DNA of 47,189 nt from Pelagibius sp. (GCF_028281305.1 NZ_JANQKD010000023.1:203598-250786); one strand, 5' to 3'. Positions 1-9,364 are shown, counted from the first letter of the stretch. Numbers and translations: made by a program. The notes: generated by a model from the sequence alone, not told the origin.

Positions 1-1640
1 GCCGTCTGCCTTGCCGTTGCCGGCATCAGCTGCATCAGGCCGAGTGCGCCTACAGGGCTTCTGGCCTTTGGATAGAACTCGCTCTCCTGACGCATCAGCG
101 CGAGAACGAGAGCTGGCTCTGGGACGTCCGGCCCGGAAAGCACCCGCTTCGGGTAGAGCAGGGTTCCGAGGTCGACGCCGCGCCGCAGCGCAAGCTTGGC
201 GGTTCGAAGTGCCATCTCTTGGCGGCCAAGCGAGGCCGCCAGATCCACGATCAGGTGAAAGTCGGACTCTGTCTTTGCGTCCTGCCTCAGGCGTGCAATG
301 AACTGTTGTTGCAGTCTGGTTTCATCCAGATGACCGAGGATTGCGATCGCCTTCACAAGCTCGCGGTCTCGGAATGCCGACTTCTCGGCAGGCGATAGCG
401 GGGCGGGAGTTTTGAGACCTGCTAGACTGGTCGAGCCCATTCTCTGGGAAGCGATCTGGCCGTAGAAGGCGGTGGGGTGGTCTGAGGCAACTCCGTACCA
501 TTTTCGCGCTTCCGCGAGATCGCCAAGGCGATTCTGAGCTTCAGCCGCCCAGAATGCGCCCCGCGCTCTGCTGATCGGGGAAGTAACCCCGGAGTGGAGG
601 CGCTCGAAGTGGCGAAAGGCGACGGCAGGCTGGTCGAGATAAGCCAAAGTAATCCAGCCTGCCAGCCATTCCCCTTCAGCAAACCCAAGGCCTTCGTTCT
701 GCCCGTGGCGGCTGGCAATCTGGTAGGCGAGCCTGTGTTGCGAACGATCAAGCGCGCGCCAGAACGCCCATTTCCGAAGGCGCCACCAGCTCGCCAGATG
801 GTCACCTTGCGTCGGCGCCTGATTGAGGATCTCAACGACACCGTCAAAGCGATTGCGTCGCTGGCGCCAGGCGGCGCGCTCGTAGAGTAGGCCCTCGTCG
901 CTCTGAAGCCGGGCCGGAACCCTTCTGATGGCGGCGTCCACGCCAGGTTTGTTGCCATAGAGGGCGATCCGCGCCTGCGCGAGGTATCGATGCCCGCTAT
1001 CCACGCGCCGCAACTGACGATTTGCTGCCGCGGTGCGGCGGTCCCACAGGAGGCGTTCCAGCCGCCGTCGTTCGTCTTCCGGTGTGAGGAAGGCCTTGAA
1101 GAGACTATGAAAACGGACCTCTTCGCCTTGGCCAAAGTCCAGCGAAACCCAAAGCAGGGGCACCATTTCCTCGACAGTGGCTGTGCGCCCCAACTGTTGA
1201 AGGGCGCGGCTGTATGCGGTTGCGCCTTCGCCGGTAATCGGAGGGCGGGTTCCGAACCAGGCCAGAACCCGCTCCGGCGCCCAGTCCGCCGGCAGCGCAG
1301 GTTCGGCGTTCCGATAAAGCTGGAAACGGCCCGGCCATTGAGGGTTTGCGCGGAGGAAGGCCTCAAGATCGGCGAAGCTGCGGTCGCTGTTCCGGCGGGT
1401 CAGATCGATCCAATCGACGATCTTCGCGGCCAGAGGACTGGTACCCTGCCTAGCGAGGCGAAGGCCGGCCGCGTTGCGTCCGTTTCTGACCAGTTGTATG
1501 GCTTCGCCATAGAGAACCTGATCCTCTGTGGAGAGAGGAGGGGGAAGTGCTTCGGCGAGGGCGGCGTAGGAAAGGAAGAGGACCGAGACCAGGATGCTCA
1601 GAAGGAGCCCGGGCACCCTGACCATCTCACCTGACCTCAT
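1..1640 (-). CDS. slt: Soluble lytic murein transglycosylase (Slt70-like), partial at window edge
   Basis: The reading frame runs open from ATG at 1640 to the left edge, giving about 546 residues without a stop, so the C-terminus is missing. The N-terminus is a hydrophobic signal-like segment ([18 protein letters not shown]). A long helical region follows, as in the doughnut U-domain of Slt70. Near the window edge is the catalytic-domain start [18 protein letters not shown], whose Glu in RQES is the catalytic acid of family-1 lytic transglycosylases, followed by [13 protein letters not shown]. It would cleave the glycan strands of peptidoglycan in the periplasm, leaving 1,6-anhydro ends. An internal ATG five codons in is an alternative start. 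It is transcribed divergently from dapA. Confidence 0.9.
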   Translation of the reverse strand, partial: MRSGEMVRVPGLLLSILVSVLFLSYAALAEALPPPLSTEDQVLYGEAIQLVRNGRNAAGLRLARQGTSPLAAKIVDWIDLTRRNSDRSFADLEAFLRANPQWPGRFQLYRNAEPALPADWAPERVLAWFGTRPPITGEGATAYSRALQQLGRTATVEEMVPLLWVSLDFGQGEEVRFHSLFKAFLTPEDERRRLERLLWDRRTAAANRQLRRVDSGHRYLAQARIALYGNKPGVDAAIRRVPARLQSDEGLLYERAAWRQRRNRFDGVVEILNQAPTQGDHLASWWRLRKWAFWRALDRSQHRLAYQIASRHGQNEGLGFAEGEWLAGWITLAYLDQPAVAFRHFERLHSGVTSPISRARGAFWAAEAQNRLGDLAEARKWYGVASDHPTAFYGQIASQRMGSTSLAGLKTPAPLSPAEKSAFRDRELVKAIAILGHLDETRLQQQFIARLRQDAKTESDFHLIVDLAASLGRQEMALRTAKLALRRGVDLGTLLYPKRVLSGPDVPEPALVLALMRQESEFYPKARSPVGALGLMQLMPATARQT

Positions 1641-1822
1641 GGCGTCCCCTTCTTGAAGCGTTTCGCCAATGCTAGAGAGATGGCGCGCGGGAATCCAGCA
1701 TTCTGGGATGGCACCCCGCTGGCCCTTCTTGCTCCGACCAATGCCAGCGGTTATGGTCTGCCCTCACTGCGGACACCCCGTCCCGCGGGGCGTTGAACCA
1801 AGAGAGTTTAAGGGTTTTCACT

Positions 1823-2710
1823 ATGTCGGGCCCAATGTTTTCGGGATCCATAACTGCGCTCCTCACCCCATTTCGCGACGGCAGGGTGGACGAGGGCGCC
1901 TTCCAGAACTTCGTGGAGTGGCAGATCGGCGAAGGGACCGAGGCCCTGGTGCCTTGCGGAACAACCGGCGAGTCTCCGACCCTGAGTCATGACGAGGACA
2001 TGCGGGTGACGGCGCTCTGCGTTGAGGTGGCAAAAGGGCGGGTGCCGGTCATTGCCGGTACGGGGTCCAATTCCACTGATGAGGCCATCCAACTGACCGT
2101 ACACGCGAAGGAGGCTGGGGCGGATGCCGCATTGGTGGTAACACCTTACTACAACAAGCCGACCCAAGAGGGGCTCTACCAGCATTACCGCGCCATCCAT
2201 GATGCGGCCGACTTTCCGATCCTGATATACAACATTCCGGGCCGATGCATCGTCGATATGACGGTTGAAACCATGCAGCGCCTGGCGGAGTTGCCGAACA
2301 TTGTTGGCGTCAAGGATGCTACGGCTGACCTGGTGCGTCCGGCACTGACGAAGGCGGCGATCGGCGACGACTTTGCGCAGCTCTCCGGGGAAGACGCGAC
2401 GATCGTGCCGTTTCTTGCACAGGGCGGACACGGATGCATCTCGGTTACTTCGAACGTCGCGCCCCGCCTGTGCGCCGAGCTCCATGCCGCGTGGAGGCGC
2501 CGGGACCTTGACAGGGTCGAGGAAGTGAACAGCCGGCTCATGCCGCTCCACAAAGCACTCTTCGAAGAATCGAGCCCGGCGCCGGTGAAGTTCGCAGCGT
2601 CGCTGCTGGGGCAATGCGAGAATGAGCTTCGTTTGCCCATGGTTTCGATCCGTCCCGAAACCGAAGCCAAGGTCAAGACCGCTATGGTTCACGCCGGGTT
2701 GCTCAACTAG
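1823..2710 (+). CDS. dapA: 4-hydroxy-tetrahydrodipicolinate synthase
   Basis: DapA condenses pyruvate with aspartate semialdehyde, the first step committed to diaminopimelate and lysine. The 295-residue product has the family hallmarks: CGTTGE (residues 45-50), PYYNKPTQEGLYQH (109-121), Tyr in LIYNIPGR (about 136) and the Schiff-base Lys in VGVKDAT (about 164). I chose ATG 1823 because AAGGG lies 8 bases upstream; a TTG at 1793 has no such site, and ATG 1835 is also possible. smpB follows after 20 bases, so the two are probably co-transcribed. The pairing with a divergent peptidoglycan hydrolase fits a cell-wall precursor role. Confidence 0.96.
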   Translation: MSGPMFSGSITALLTPFRDGRVDEGAFQNFVEWQIGEGTEALVPCGTTGESPTLSHDEDMRVTALCVEVAKGRVPVIAGTGSNSTDEAIQLTVHAKEAGADAALVVTPYYNKPTQEGLYQHYRAIHDAADFPILIYNIPGRCIVDMTVETMQRLAELPNIVGVKDATADLVRPALTKAAIGDDFAQLSGEDATIVPFLAQGGHGCISVTSNVAPRLCAELHAAWRRRDLDRVEEVNSRLMPLHKALFEESSPAPVKFAASLLGQCENELRLPMVSIRPETEAKVKTAMVHAGLLN

Positions 2711-2730
2711 TTCCGAGGACCCCCTGAGCT

Positions 2731-3195
2731 ATGACGCAGGGCGCGAAGCAGATCGCCGCCCAGAACCGACGGGCACGGCGCGATTTTCAGATCGAGGAAA
2801 CCTTCGAGGCCGGTCTGGTGCTGACCGGCAGCGAGGTGAAGTCGCTGCGTGCCGGGCGTGCATCGATTGGTGAAGCCTACGTGAGTGAGCGGTCCGGGGA
2901 GCTGTTTCTGCAGGGCGCGCACATACCTGAGTACCTTGCCGCCACCTACAACAATCATCAGCCCCGCCGCCTGCGAAAGCTGCTGGTCCACAAGCGGGAA
3001 CTGGCCAAGCTGGTCGGTCAGGTACGCCGAGAGGGCTATACCCTGGTTCCTCTATCGGTCTACTTCAACCCTAGGGGACGCGCCAAACTCGAGGTGGGCC
3101 TCGCGAAAGGGCGCCGTAAGGCCGACAAGCGGGAGAGCATCAAGTCTCGCGAGTGGGAGCGGCGGAAATCAAAGCTGTTGCGGGAGCGCGGATAG
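2731..3195 (+). CDS. smpB: SsrA-binding protein SmpB
   Basis: SmpB binds tmRNA and brings it to stalled ribosomes for trans-translation. The 154 residues are the usual family length. Recognisable are AQNRRARRDFQIEETFEAG near the N-terminus, TGSEVKSLRAGRASIGEAYV, and the basic tail KGRRKADKRESIKSREW that enters the ribosomal decoding centre. It sits directly behind dapA. Its last 27 bases overlap the 3' end of the uracil-DNA glycosylase gene on the opposite strand, so the two messages are complementary at their ends. No ssrA (tmRNA) gene is visible in the window. Confidence 0.96.
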   Translation: MTQGAKQIAAQNRRARRDFQIEETFEAGLVLTGSEVKSLRAGRASIGEAYVSERSGELFLQGAHIPEYLAATYNNHQPRRLRKLLVHKRELAKLVGQVRREGYTLVPLSVYFNPRGRAKLEVGLAKGRRKADKRESIKSREWERRKSKLLRERG

Positions 3196-3816
3196 GCGCT
3201 CGCAGATGCTTTCGAACACCTGCTCAAACATGTCCACCGTAAGCCGGCCGGTGTTCGTGTTGTATCTTGAGCAGTGGTAGCTGTCCGCGACCAGCAGGTT
3301 GTCGATTGCATGCAGGTGGCCATGGCCGAAGGGGAAATGGGCCTTGCGCTGGCCGAGGGTGGTGAGAACCGCCGCATGCGACAGCCCCCCCAAGCACAGG
3401 ACGACCTGAAGCCGGTCCATCTGCCGGATTTCGGCTTCCAGGAAGGGACGGCAGTTTCTGCCTTCTGCGCCGGTTGGCTTGTTTTCCGGAGGAACGCAAC
3501 GGACCGCGTTGGTGATTCTGCAGTCTTGGAGACTGAGGCCGTCTTCGGCGTTTCGACCGTAGCGTCCCTTCGCAAAGCCGAACTTGCTTAGCGTCTCGTA
3601 GAGGAGATCACCGGCATAGTCTCCGGTGAAGGGTCTGCCGGTCTGGTTCGCCCCTTTCAGCCCGGGCGCGAGACCAACGATCAGAAGGCGGGCGTCCAGC
3701 GGGCCGAAGGCCGGCACCGGTGCGTTGTGGAAGCTGGGATGGTTCTGTCTGTTCGCCTGCCTGTATTCGACCAGCCGAGGGCAGAGCGCGCAATCCAGCG
3801 GTGGCTCTGAAAACAT
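3169..3816 (-). CDS. Family 5 (UDGb-type) uracil-DNA glycosylase
   Basis: The 215-residue protein matches the Fe-S uracil-DNA glycosylase group that removes uracil and other deaminated bases from DNA. Visible signatures are GLAPGLKGANQTGRPFTGD (residues 48-66), whose motif A lacks the Asp/Asn of classical UDG, and YHCSRYNTNTGRLT near residue 180, typical of family 5. Cys9, Cys12, Cys107 and Cys122 are spaced as 4Fe-4S ligands. It converges on smpB with a 27-base overlap and lies 20 bases downstream of the NYN protein gene, so it may share that transcript. Family assignment rests on motifs, not alignment. Confidence 0.88.
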   Translation of the reverse strand: MFSEPPLDCALCPRLVEYRQANRQNHPSFHNAPVPAFGPLDARLLIVGLAPGLKGANQTGRPFTGDYAGDLLYETLSKFGFAKGRYGRNAEDGLSLQDCRITNAVRCVPPENKPTGAEGRNCRPFLEAEIRQMDRLQVVLCLGGLSHAAVLTTLGQRKAHFPFGHGHLHAIDNLLVADSYHCSRYNTNTGRLTVDMFEQVFESICERLSALPQQL

Positions 3817-3836
3817 TCTTGAACCCCGGATACAGG

Positions 3837-4469
3837 CTAGACAGCCTCGTCCTCGAAGTAGTCGCCGTCGTCGTCCGAGAAGTGGTCGTCCTCGTAGCCG
3901 TCTTGGCGCAGGCGTTCTCCGGCACGGGCCCGATCGCCCGGCAACTGCCTTGCGATCTGCGATTGCAGGTCGGCAAGGTCAACAAAGGTATCGGCCTGGC
4001 GGCGCAATTCATCGGCGATCATCGGGGGCTGCGACCTGATCGTCGAGACGACGGTAACCCTGCAACCGCGCCTTTGAACGGCTTCTACGAGGCGCCTGAA
4101 ATCGCCGTCTCCCGAAAACAAGATGATATGGTCCAGACGGTCGACCATTTCCATCATGTCGACCGCGAGTTCGATGTCCATGTTGCCTTTGACTTTGCGC
4201 CGGCCCGCAGCGTCGGTGAACTCCTTGGTCGGCTTTGTGACCATAGTATAGCCATTGTAGTCCAGCCAGTCGACCAAGGGCCGGATCGGTGAATATTCTT
4301 GGTCTTCTATCAGTGCGGTGTAATAGAGTGCGCGTACTAAATTGCAGCGACCGTTGAATACATCGAGTAATCGCTTATAGTCGATATCAAAGCCCAGAGA
4401 GCGTGCGGTGGCGTAGAGGTTTGCGCCATCAATGAATAATGCGACCCGTTCCTGGTCATAGAGGTTCAT
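3837..4469 (-). CDS. NYN (LabA/DUF88-type) domain protein, putative ribonuclease
   Basis: This 210-residue protein has the PIN-like NYN fold: LFIDGANLYATARSLG (about residues 11-26), VKGNMDIELAVDMM (about 92-105) and ILFSGDGDFRRLVEAVQRRG (about 115-134). The conserved Asp residues in these motifs would bind a catalytic metal for RNA cleavage. The last 30 residues are strongly acidic (DGYEDDHFSDDDGDYFEDEAV), an unstructured tail beyond the domain. The substrate is unknown. It starts with ATG at 4469 and is divergent from folK across an AT-richer gap that must hold both promoters. Confidence 0.85.
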   Translation of the reverse strand: MNLYDQERVALFIDGANLYATARSLGFDIDYKRLLDVFNGRCNLVRALYYTALIEDQEYSPIRPLVDWLDYNGYTMVTKPTKEFTDAAGRRKVKGNMDIELAVDMMEMVDRLDHIILFSGDGDFRRLVEAVQRRGCRVTVVSTIRSQPPMIADELRRQADTFVDLADLQSQIARQLPGDRARAGERLRQDGYEDDHFSDDDGDYFEDEAV

Positions 4470-4595
4470 AACAATCCTTCCGAACCGAATACTGTTTCAC
4501 TAATGCTGCCTAGGCATCTTTTCCAAACCGCGATGTCAGCATCAATCTACACGCGAGATCCATCAAACTGAAGAAATCAATCGCATTTTCTTCGC

Positions 4596-4607
4596 CATAG
4601 ATCTATG
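4596..4607. promoter_or_regulatory. 12-bp perfect palindrome in the NYN/folK divergent region
   Basis: CATAGATCTATG is self-complementary and sits 47 bases before the folK start and 126 bases before the NYN gene start. It could be an operator for either gene. A 12-bp palindrome can occur by chance, so confidence is low. Confidence 0.2.
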
Positions 4608-4654
4608 CCGTCCCCGAGATGTCGCAAGAGAATCGTAGCAAGGAGGGCAGCGAG

Positions 4655-5149
4655 GTGATCCTCATTGCGCTGGGGTCCAACCTCGAGAGTCCGGAACACG
4701 GCTCGCCGCAGAACGTTCTGGAGGCCGCCGTGACGGCGCTGCCGGACTACGGCATCGCGGTGGTCCAGTGCAGCTCCTGGTACCGTTCGGCACCTATACC
4801 TGCATCGGATCAACCTTGGTATGTGAACGGAGCCGCCCGTGTGGCGGGGGACCTGCAGGCGGAGGACCTGCTGGGTCGCCTCCATGATGTTGAACGGCGG
4901 TTCGGCAGGGTCCGGCGGCGAAGGAACGAAAGCCGGATCCTGGATCTCGACCTTCTTGCTTATGGAACCAGACGAACGGAGGAGGGCTCAGCACTCGTCT
5001 TGCCGCATCCGCGGATTGCAGAAAGGGCCTTTGTCTTGAAGCCCTTGATGGAACTGGTGCCGAACTGGCGTCATCCGGTCACGGGCGAAACGCCGGCAGA
5101 GATGCTGGAGCGGCTCCCCGATAGCCAAGCGGTGAAACGCATTCCTTAA
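4655..5149 (+). CDS. folK: 2-amino-4-hydroxy-6-hydroxymethyldihydropteridine diphosphokinase
   Basis: FolK transfers pyrophosphate from ATP to hydroxymethyldihydropterin in folate synthesis. The family signature RRNESRILDLDLLAYG is present, as are the N-terminal ALGSNLESP, the substrate loop WYRSAPI and LPHPRIAERAFVLKPL. I prefer GTG 4655 (164 residues) because AAGGAGG at 4640-4646 is 8 bases upstream and the family normally begins right at VILIALGSN. An ATG at 4619 would add 12 residues without a ribosome-binding site. It is the first plus-strand gene before rpoZ. Confidence 0.94.
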   Translation: MILIALGSNLESPEHGSPQNVLEAAVTALPDYGIAVVQCSSWYRSAPIPASDQPWYVNGAARVAGDLQAEDLLGRLHDVERRFGRVRRRRNESRILDLDLLAYGTRRTEEGSALVLPHPRIAERAFVLKPLMELVPNWRHPVTGETPAEMLERLPDSQAVKRIP

Positions 5150-5277
5150 TAACACTGTTTTAGTGTGTTTATTTTCGGCGCACGAGGGTTGTAAACGCGC
5201 TGTTCGGGCCATATATTCCCGCGGCCTCGGCCAATGCCGGGCAGGATTGTCGGTTCCCATCAGAGAGGTTGCCGCAG

Positions 5278-5655
5278 ATGGCGCGCGTAACGGTCGAAGA
5301 CTGCGTTCTACAGGTCCCCAACCGCTTTGAGTTGGTTATGAAGGCTGCCCAGCGTGCGCGGGATATCTCTTCCGGAGCGCCGTTGACCTTGGACAGGGAC
5401 AATGACAAGAACCCGGTGGTAGCCTTGCGGGAGATCGCCGACCAGACGATCAGCCTTGACGCCTTGGGTGACTCCTTGATTACCGGCCTGCAGAAGCAGA
5501 GCGAGCAGGACGAGCCGGAAGACGACATTGTTGAGTCGGATAACCTCGTTATCCCAACGGCTGCGGAGCAGGGGCTTGGCGCCGCCCCGGCGGTGGACGC
5601 GCCGGCGGAAGCAAGCGAGCCAGAGGCTCCCGAAGGCCCCGGAGATCAGCAGTAG
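5278..5655 (+). CDS. rpoZ: DNA-directed RNA polymerase subunit omega
   Basis: Omega binds the beta-prime C-terminus and assists RNA polymerase assembly. The 125-residue product starts [20 protein letters not shown] and contains the conserved RARDISSG and [13 protein letters not shown] segments. Beyond residue about 75 it has a long acidic, Ala/Pro/Glu-rich tail, common in alphaproteobacterial omegas. ATG 5278 follows AGAGAGG by 9 bases. It precedes rsh, the usual rpoZ-spoT order; omega is also known elsewhere to form part of a ppGpp-binding site on polymerase. Confidence 0.95.
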   Translation: MARVTVEDCVLQVPNRFELVMKAAQRARDISSGAPLTLDRDNDKNPVVALREIADQTISLDALGDSLITGLQKQSEQDEPEDDIVESDNLVIPTAAEQGLGAAPAVDAPAEASEPEAPEGPGDQQ

Positions 5656-5716
5656 CTGCAGACTTGCGGCTTTCCAGGCAGGCTGCCCGCAGCCGGCGGC
5701 AGCCGTATTCTTGGAC

Positions 5717-5745
5717 TTGGCGCCCAGCGGACTAGCGCCTATGCT
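5717..5745 (+). promoter_or_regulatory. Candidate sigma70-type promoter for rsh
   Basis: TTGGCG (5717-5722) and TATGCT (5740-5745) are separated by 17 bases and end 46 bases before the rsh ATG. The boxes are only partial matches, so this is a suggestion that rsh can be transcribed independently of rpoZ. Confidence 0.3.
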
Positions 5746-5791
5746 GGAATCGTTTTAATCGGTTATTCGCAAGGCACGGGTCAAAAACAGC

Positions 5792-7945
5792 ATGATCCGG
5801 CAGTTTGAGCTGGTCGAACGGGTCAAATCCTATGACCCGGGCGCGGATGAGGACGCCCTCAACCGTGCCTATGTCTATGCCATGAAGGCGCATGGGACGC
5901 AGACGCGCGCTTCGGGCGACCCCTACTTCTCCCATCCGATCGAAGTTGCGGGCATTCTGACCGACCTAAAGCTCGACGATTCTTCCATCATCACAGCCTT
6001 GCTCCACGATGTCGTTGAAGACACCGATGCCTCGCTCGAGGACCTCGAGGCGCATTTCGGCGGCGATATTGCGCGCCTGGTCGATGGAGTCACGAAGCTT
6101 GGGCGGCTCGAGCTACAGTCCGAAGAAACCAAGCATGCCGAGAACTTCCGCAAGCTTCTTGTTGCGATGTCTGAAGACATCCGGGTGCTCCTGGTGAAGC
6201 TCGCCGACCGTCTGCACAACATGCAAACCCTTCATTTCATCGGTTCAGAGGAGAAACGCCGCCGCATCGCCCGCGAGACCATGGACATCTATGCGCCGCT
6301 TGCCGAGCGCATCGGTATGCATGGATTCAAGGACCAACTGGAAGACCTGGCTTTTGCCGAGTTGAACAAGGACGGGCGCGAGTCTGTTCTGGCACGCTTG
6401 GACTTTCTGCGCGGGCAGGGACAGGATCTGTCCGGGCGCATCATTGAAGAGCTGCGGTCAACGCTGACGAGCGAAGGCATCAAAGCGGCAGTTTCTGGGC
6501 GCATGAAGACGCCTTACTCGGTCTGGCGCAAGATGCAGCGCAAAAACATCACCTTCGAGCAGCTTTCCGACATCATGGCGTTCCGGATCGTCGTCGACAC
6601 GCCCGGAGAGTGCTACCACGCGCTGGGCCTGCTCCACAGCCGCTACCCGGTTGTGCCGGGCCGCTTCAAGGACTACATCTCCATTCCGAAGCCGAACGGA
6701 TACAGCTCTCTCCACACCACGATCATCGGGCCCGAGCGCCATCGGATTGAGGTCCAGATCCGGACCCACGACATGCACGAGATTGCCGAGTACGGCGTGG
6801 CGGCGCACTGGCAGTACAAGCAGTACAAGCAGAACCATCCGCAGGTGGAAGGTCGGCAGTACCGCTGGATGCGGGAACTGCTGGATATCCTGGAACACGC
6901 CGACAATCCCGAGGAGTTTCTCGAGCACACGAAGCTTGAGATGTTTCAGGATCAGGTCTTCTGCTTCACGCCGAAAGGGGCCGTGATCGCCCTACCCAGA
7001 GGCGCAACGCCCGTCGACTTCGCTTATGCGGTCCACTCCGAAGTCGGCGATACCTGCGTCGGCGCAAAGGTCAACGGTCGGATGGTGCAGCTTCGTGCGC
7101 CGCTCCAGAACGGGGACCAGGTGGAGATCATCACGTCGAGGGCGCAGACGCCGTCTCCTGACTGGGAGCAGTTCGTTGTCAGCGGAAAGGCGAAGGCGCG
7201 CATCCGCCGCTTTGTGAGGCTGAAGCAGCTCGAGCAGTACACCGAACTCGGCCGTCAGATCCTTCAAAAAGCGTTCCGTCAGGAGGGCTATGAGTTCAGC
7301 GACAAGGGTTTGGAAACTGTGCTCAAGCGCTTCCGCTGTGATTCGGTGATGGATCTCTGCGCGGCGGTTGGCCAAGGGCACCTGACGGGCCGGGAAGTCG
7401 TGGTGGCCGTCTTCCCAGGCGCGAAGGCCGAAACCGCACCGACGAAGGTTGTGCCGATTGCGCGGGCGCGCGCGCGGCAGGGCAAGAGCAAGGAAACCTC
7501 CGTCCCCATAAAGGGCCTGATTCCCGGCATGGCCGTTCACTACGCGCACTGCTGTCACCCTCTGCCCGGAGATCGCATCGTTGGCATTGTGACGACCGGA
7601 AAGGGCGTCACTGTGCATACCATCGACTGCGATACGCTGGAGAGCTTCCAGGCAACTCCGGAGCGCTGGGTCGATCTGGCCTGGGACGTGGAGGACAGCG
7701 AGGAACAAAGAACCGGAAGGCTGCATGTGATCGTGGCGAACGAGCCGGGCAGCCTCGGTGGTCTTTCCACGATTATTGGAAAGAACAGCGGAAACATCAG
7801 TAATCTAAAAATCACCAATCGATCGACTGATTTTTTTGAAATGATAATCGATGTAGAGGTGACCAGCGTTAAACACCTGACAAACATAATCGCGGCGCTG
7901 AGAGCAATGCCTGTGATTACTTCCGTCGAGCGGGCTCGCGGTTAA
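5792..7945 (+). CDS. rsh: Bifunctional (p)ppGpp synthetase/hydrolase (RelA/SpoT homologue)
   Basis: This 717-residue protein makes and degrades the stringent-response alarmone. Domains in order: an HD hydrolase with intact HDVVED (residues 72-77) and SHP (47-49), so hydrolysis should be active; the synthetase domain with RFKDYISIPKPNGYSSLHT (about 291-309); TGS (about 387-447); a conserved His/Cys stretch HYAHCCHPLPGD (about 587-598); and a C-terminal ACT domain (about 640-717). Alphaproteobacteria usually have one such enzyme. It follows rpoZ after 136 bases and precedes the DUF2062 gene by 34. Confidence 0.96.
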   Translation: MIRQFELVERVKSYDPGADEDALNRAYVYAMKAHGTQTRASGDPYFSHPIEVAGILTDLKLDDSSIITALLHDVVEDTDASLEDLEAHFGGDIARLVDGVTKLGRLELQSEETKHAENFRKLLVAMSEDIRVLLVKLADRLHNMQTLHFIGSEEKRRRIARETMDIYAPLAERIGMHGFKDQLEDLAFAELNKDGRESVLARLDFLRGQGQDLSGRIIEELRSTLTSEGIKAAVSGRMKTPYSVWRKMQRKNITFEQLSDIMAFRIVVDTPGECYHALGLLHSRYPVVPGRFKDYISIPKPNGYSSLHTTIIGPERHRIEVQIRTHDMHEIAEYGVAAHWQYKQYKQNHPQVEGRQYRWMRELLDILEHADNPEEFLEHTKLEMFQDQVFCFTPKGAVIALPRGATPVDFAYAVHSEVGDTCVGAKVNGRMVQLRAPLQNGDQVEIITSRAQTPSPDWEQFVVSGKAKARIRRFVRLKQLEQYTELGRQILQKAFRQEGYEFSDKGLETVLKRFRCDSVMDLCAAVGQGHLTGREVVVAVFPGAKAETAPTKVVPIARARARQGKSKETSVPIKGLIPGMAVHYAHCCHPLPGDRIVGIVTTGKGVTVHTIDCDTLESFQATPERWVDLAWDVEDSEEQRTGRLHVIVANEPGSLGGLSTIIGKNSGNISNLKITNRSTDFFEMIIDVEVTSVKHLTNIIAALRAMPVITSVERARG

Positions 7946-7979
7946 GGTCACGGCCACTTTTTGCGTCTAGGATTACAGG

Positions 7980-8597
7980 ATGTTCAAGCGCCGTAAGCCC
8001 CGTCCCGCACTGCAGCGATTGTTCGACGCGGTCTGGCCGAAGGGCGGATGGCGCCGCTCCGGCACTTATGTCGCGCACCGCCTGCGGCGACTGCCGGGCA
8101 CGCCCTATCGCATTGCGGCCGGGTTCGCTTCGGGCGCCGCGATCTCGTTTACACCCTTCATCGGCCTCCATTTCATTCTCGCTGTGGTTTTGGCGCTGGT
8201 CCTGCGGGGAAATCTCATTGCCGCCGCTATCGGAACCGTCGTCGGAAACCCCTGGACATTTCCCATTATTTGGCTGTGGATTTACAGTCTGGGCACTTGG
8301 CTCATCGGCAACGATGACTTGACGGCCCTGCCACAAACCCTTTCATTGGGATACATAACTGAGAATCCGCTGAAGGTTCTGCTCCCAATGGCGGTAGGGG
8401 GGGTGCCGACGGCTATTTTCGCGTGGTTCGCCTTCTTTTGGCCCATCAAGCAGACCGTGGACCAGTATCAGCGGGCCAGGCGCCGGCGCATCCGCCGGAA
8501 ACTCAGGCACTCGCGGGAGGTCCGCGGGCCCAAGGGCCGCCCGGCTGATCGGGGCAAGACCTTCCGCGTTGCCGAAGATTTTGAGAGGCAGCCTTGA
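7980..8597 (+). CDS. DUF2062 domain membrane protein
   Basis: The 205-residue protein matches DUF2062: a basic N-terminus (MFKRRKPRPALQRLFD), RIAAGFASGAAISFTPFIGLH, a membrane segment LHFILAVVLALVLRG, the conserved GTVVGNPWTFPIIWLWIYSLG, a third hydrophobic segment near residues 135-155, and an Arg-rich cytoplasmic tail. The function is unknown. The gene lies between rsh and pdxJ and its stop overlaps the pdxJ start (TTGA), so translation is probably coupled. Confidence 0.88.
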   Translation: MFKRRKPRPALQRLFDAVWPKGGWRRSGTYVAHRLRRLPGTPYRIAAGFASGAAISFTPFIGLHFILAVVLALVLRGNLIAAAIGTVVGNPWTFPIIWLWIYSLGTWLIGNDDLTALPQTLSLGYITENPLKVLLPMAVGGVPTAIFAWFAFFWPIKQTVDQYQRARRRRIRRKLRHSREVRGPKGRPADRGKTFRVAEDFERQP

Positions 8598-9364
8598 ACC
8601 GACACCTCAGGCTCGGTGTGAACATCGATCACGTCGCCACGATCCGGAACGCCCGCGGCGGCCTGCATCCGGATCCTGTGCGCGCGGCGCGCCTGGCCGC
8701 TGCCGCCGGCGCCGATGGGATCACGGCCCATCTGCGCGAGGATCGACGCCACATCTCCGACAGCGATATCGAGCGGCTGACCGCGGAACTGGACATCCCG
8801 CTCAACCTCGAGATGGCGGCGACGGAGGAGATGCTGGACATCGCTCTGCGTCATCGGCCGCACGCCGCCTGTATCGTGCCGGAGCGGCGGGAAGAACGGA
8901 CAACCGAGGGCGGGCTCGATGCCGCCGGCGGCCACAATCACCTGCAGCACTTCGTCAGCAGTCTGCGTGAAGCGGGGTCTCGGGTGTCGCTCTTCATCGA
9001 AGCCGATCTCAAGCAGCTGCAGGCTGCGGTCTCTTTGGGGGCACCGGTGGTGGAACTCCACACCGGGGCCTATTGTGAGGCCTTTCTGGAAGATCCTGAA
9101 GGGGAGCGCACAAAGCGCTGTCTTCAGCAGCTGCAGCAGGCGGCCGAGGACGCGGCGGAGCTGGGGCTGGAATGCCATGCAGGACACGGCCTGACTTTCG
9201 ACACGGTCGGGCCGGTCGCCGCGATTCCCGCAATTGCCGAACTGAACATCGGCCACTTCCTGGTTGGAGAGGCAATCTTCGGCGGGTTCGATAGCTCGAT
9301 CCGCAGAATGCGGGCCCTGATGGACAAGGCACGCGCGGAGGCGGGGAGTGCGCGCAGCGCCTAG
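8594..9364 (+). CDS. pdxJ: Pyridoxine 5'-phosphate synthase
   Basis: PdxJ closes the pyridoxine ring from 1-deoxyxylulose 5-phosphate and 3-amino-2-oxopropyl phosphate in the DXP-dependent B6 pathway. The 256 residues include the family start LRLGVNIDHVATIRNARGG, ITAHLREDRRHI, PLNLEMAAT, VSLFIEAD, VELHTGAYC, GHGLTFDTV and LNIGHFLVGEAIF. It starts at TTG 8594, overlapping the preceding stop by 4 bases, with GAGG upstream. pdxJ followed by acpS is a widespread proteobacterial order. Confidence 0.96.
   Translation: MNRHLRLGVNIDHVATIRNARGGLHPDPVRAARLAAAAGADGITAHLREDRRHISDSDIERLTAELDIPLNLEMAATEEMLDIALRHRPHAACIVPERREERTTEGGLDAAGGHNHLQHFVSSLREAGSRVSLFIEADLKQLQAAVSLGAPVVELHTGAYCEAFLEDPEGERTKRCLQQLQQAAEDAAELGLECHAGHGLTFDTVGPVAAIPAIAELNIGHFLVGEAIFGGFDSSIRRMRALMDKARAEAGSARSA

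Noticed and set aside
422..1366. A 314-codon minus-strand frame beginning MRPSSAQTL
   Set aside because: It is out of frame with the lytic transglycosylase, which is open from 1640 to the window edge with a signal peptide and catalytic motif.
1641..1822. A small gene between slt and dapA
   Set aside because: Short frames on both strands lack start signals and motifs; the gap is best read as a divergent promoter region.
5151..5176. A terminator after folK (ACACT/AGTGT with nearby T residues)
   Set aside because: The stem is only 5 bp and AT-rich, and the T run is broken; too weak to list.
5684..5705. A GC-rich hairpin after rpoZ
   Set aside because: A short stem (GGCTGCC/GGCAGCC) exists but no T run follows, so it is not a convincing terminator.
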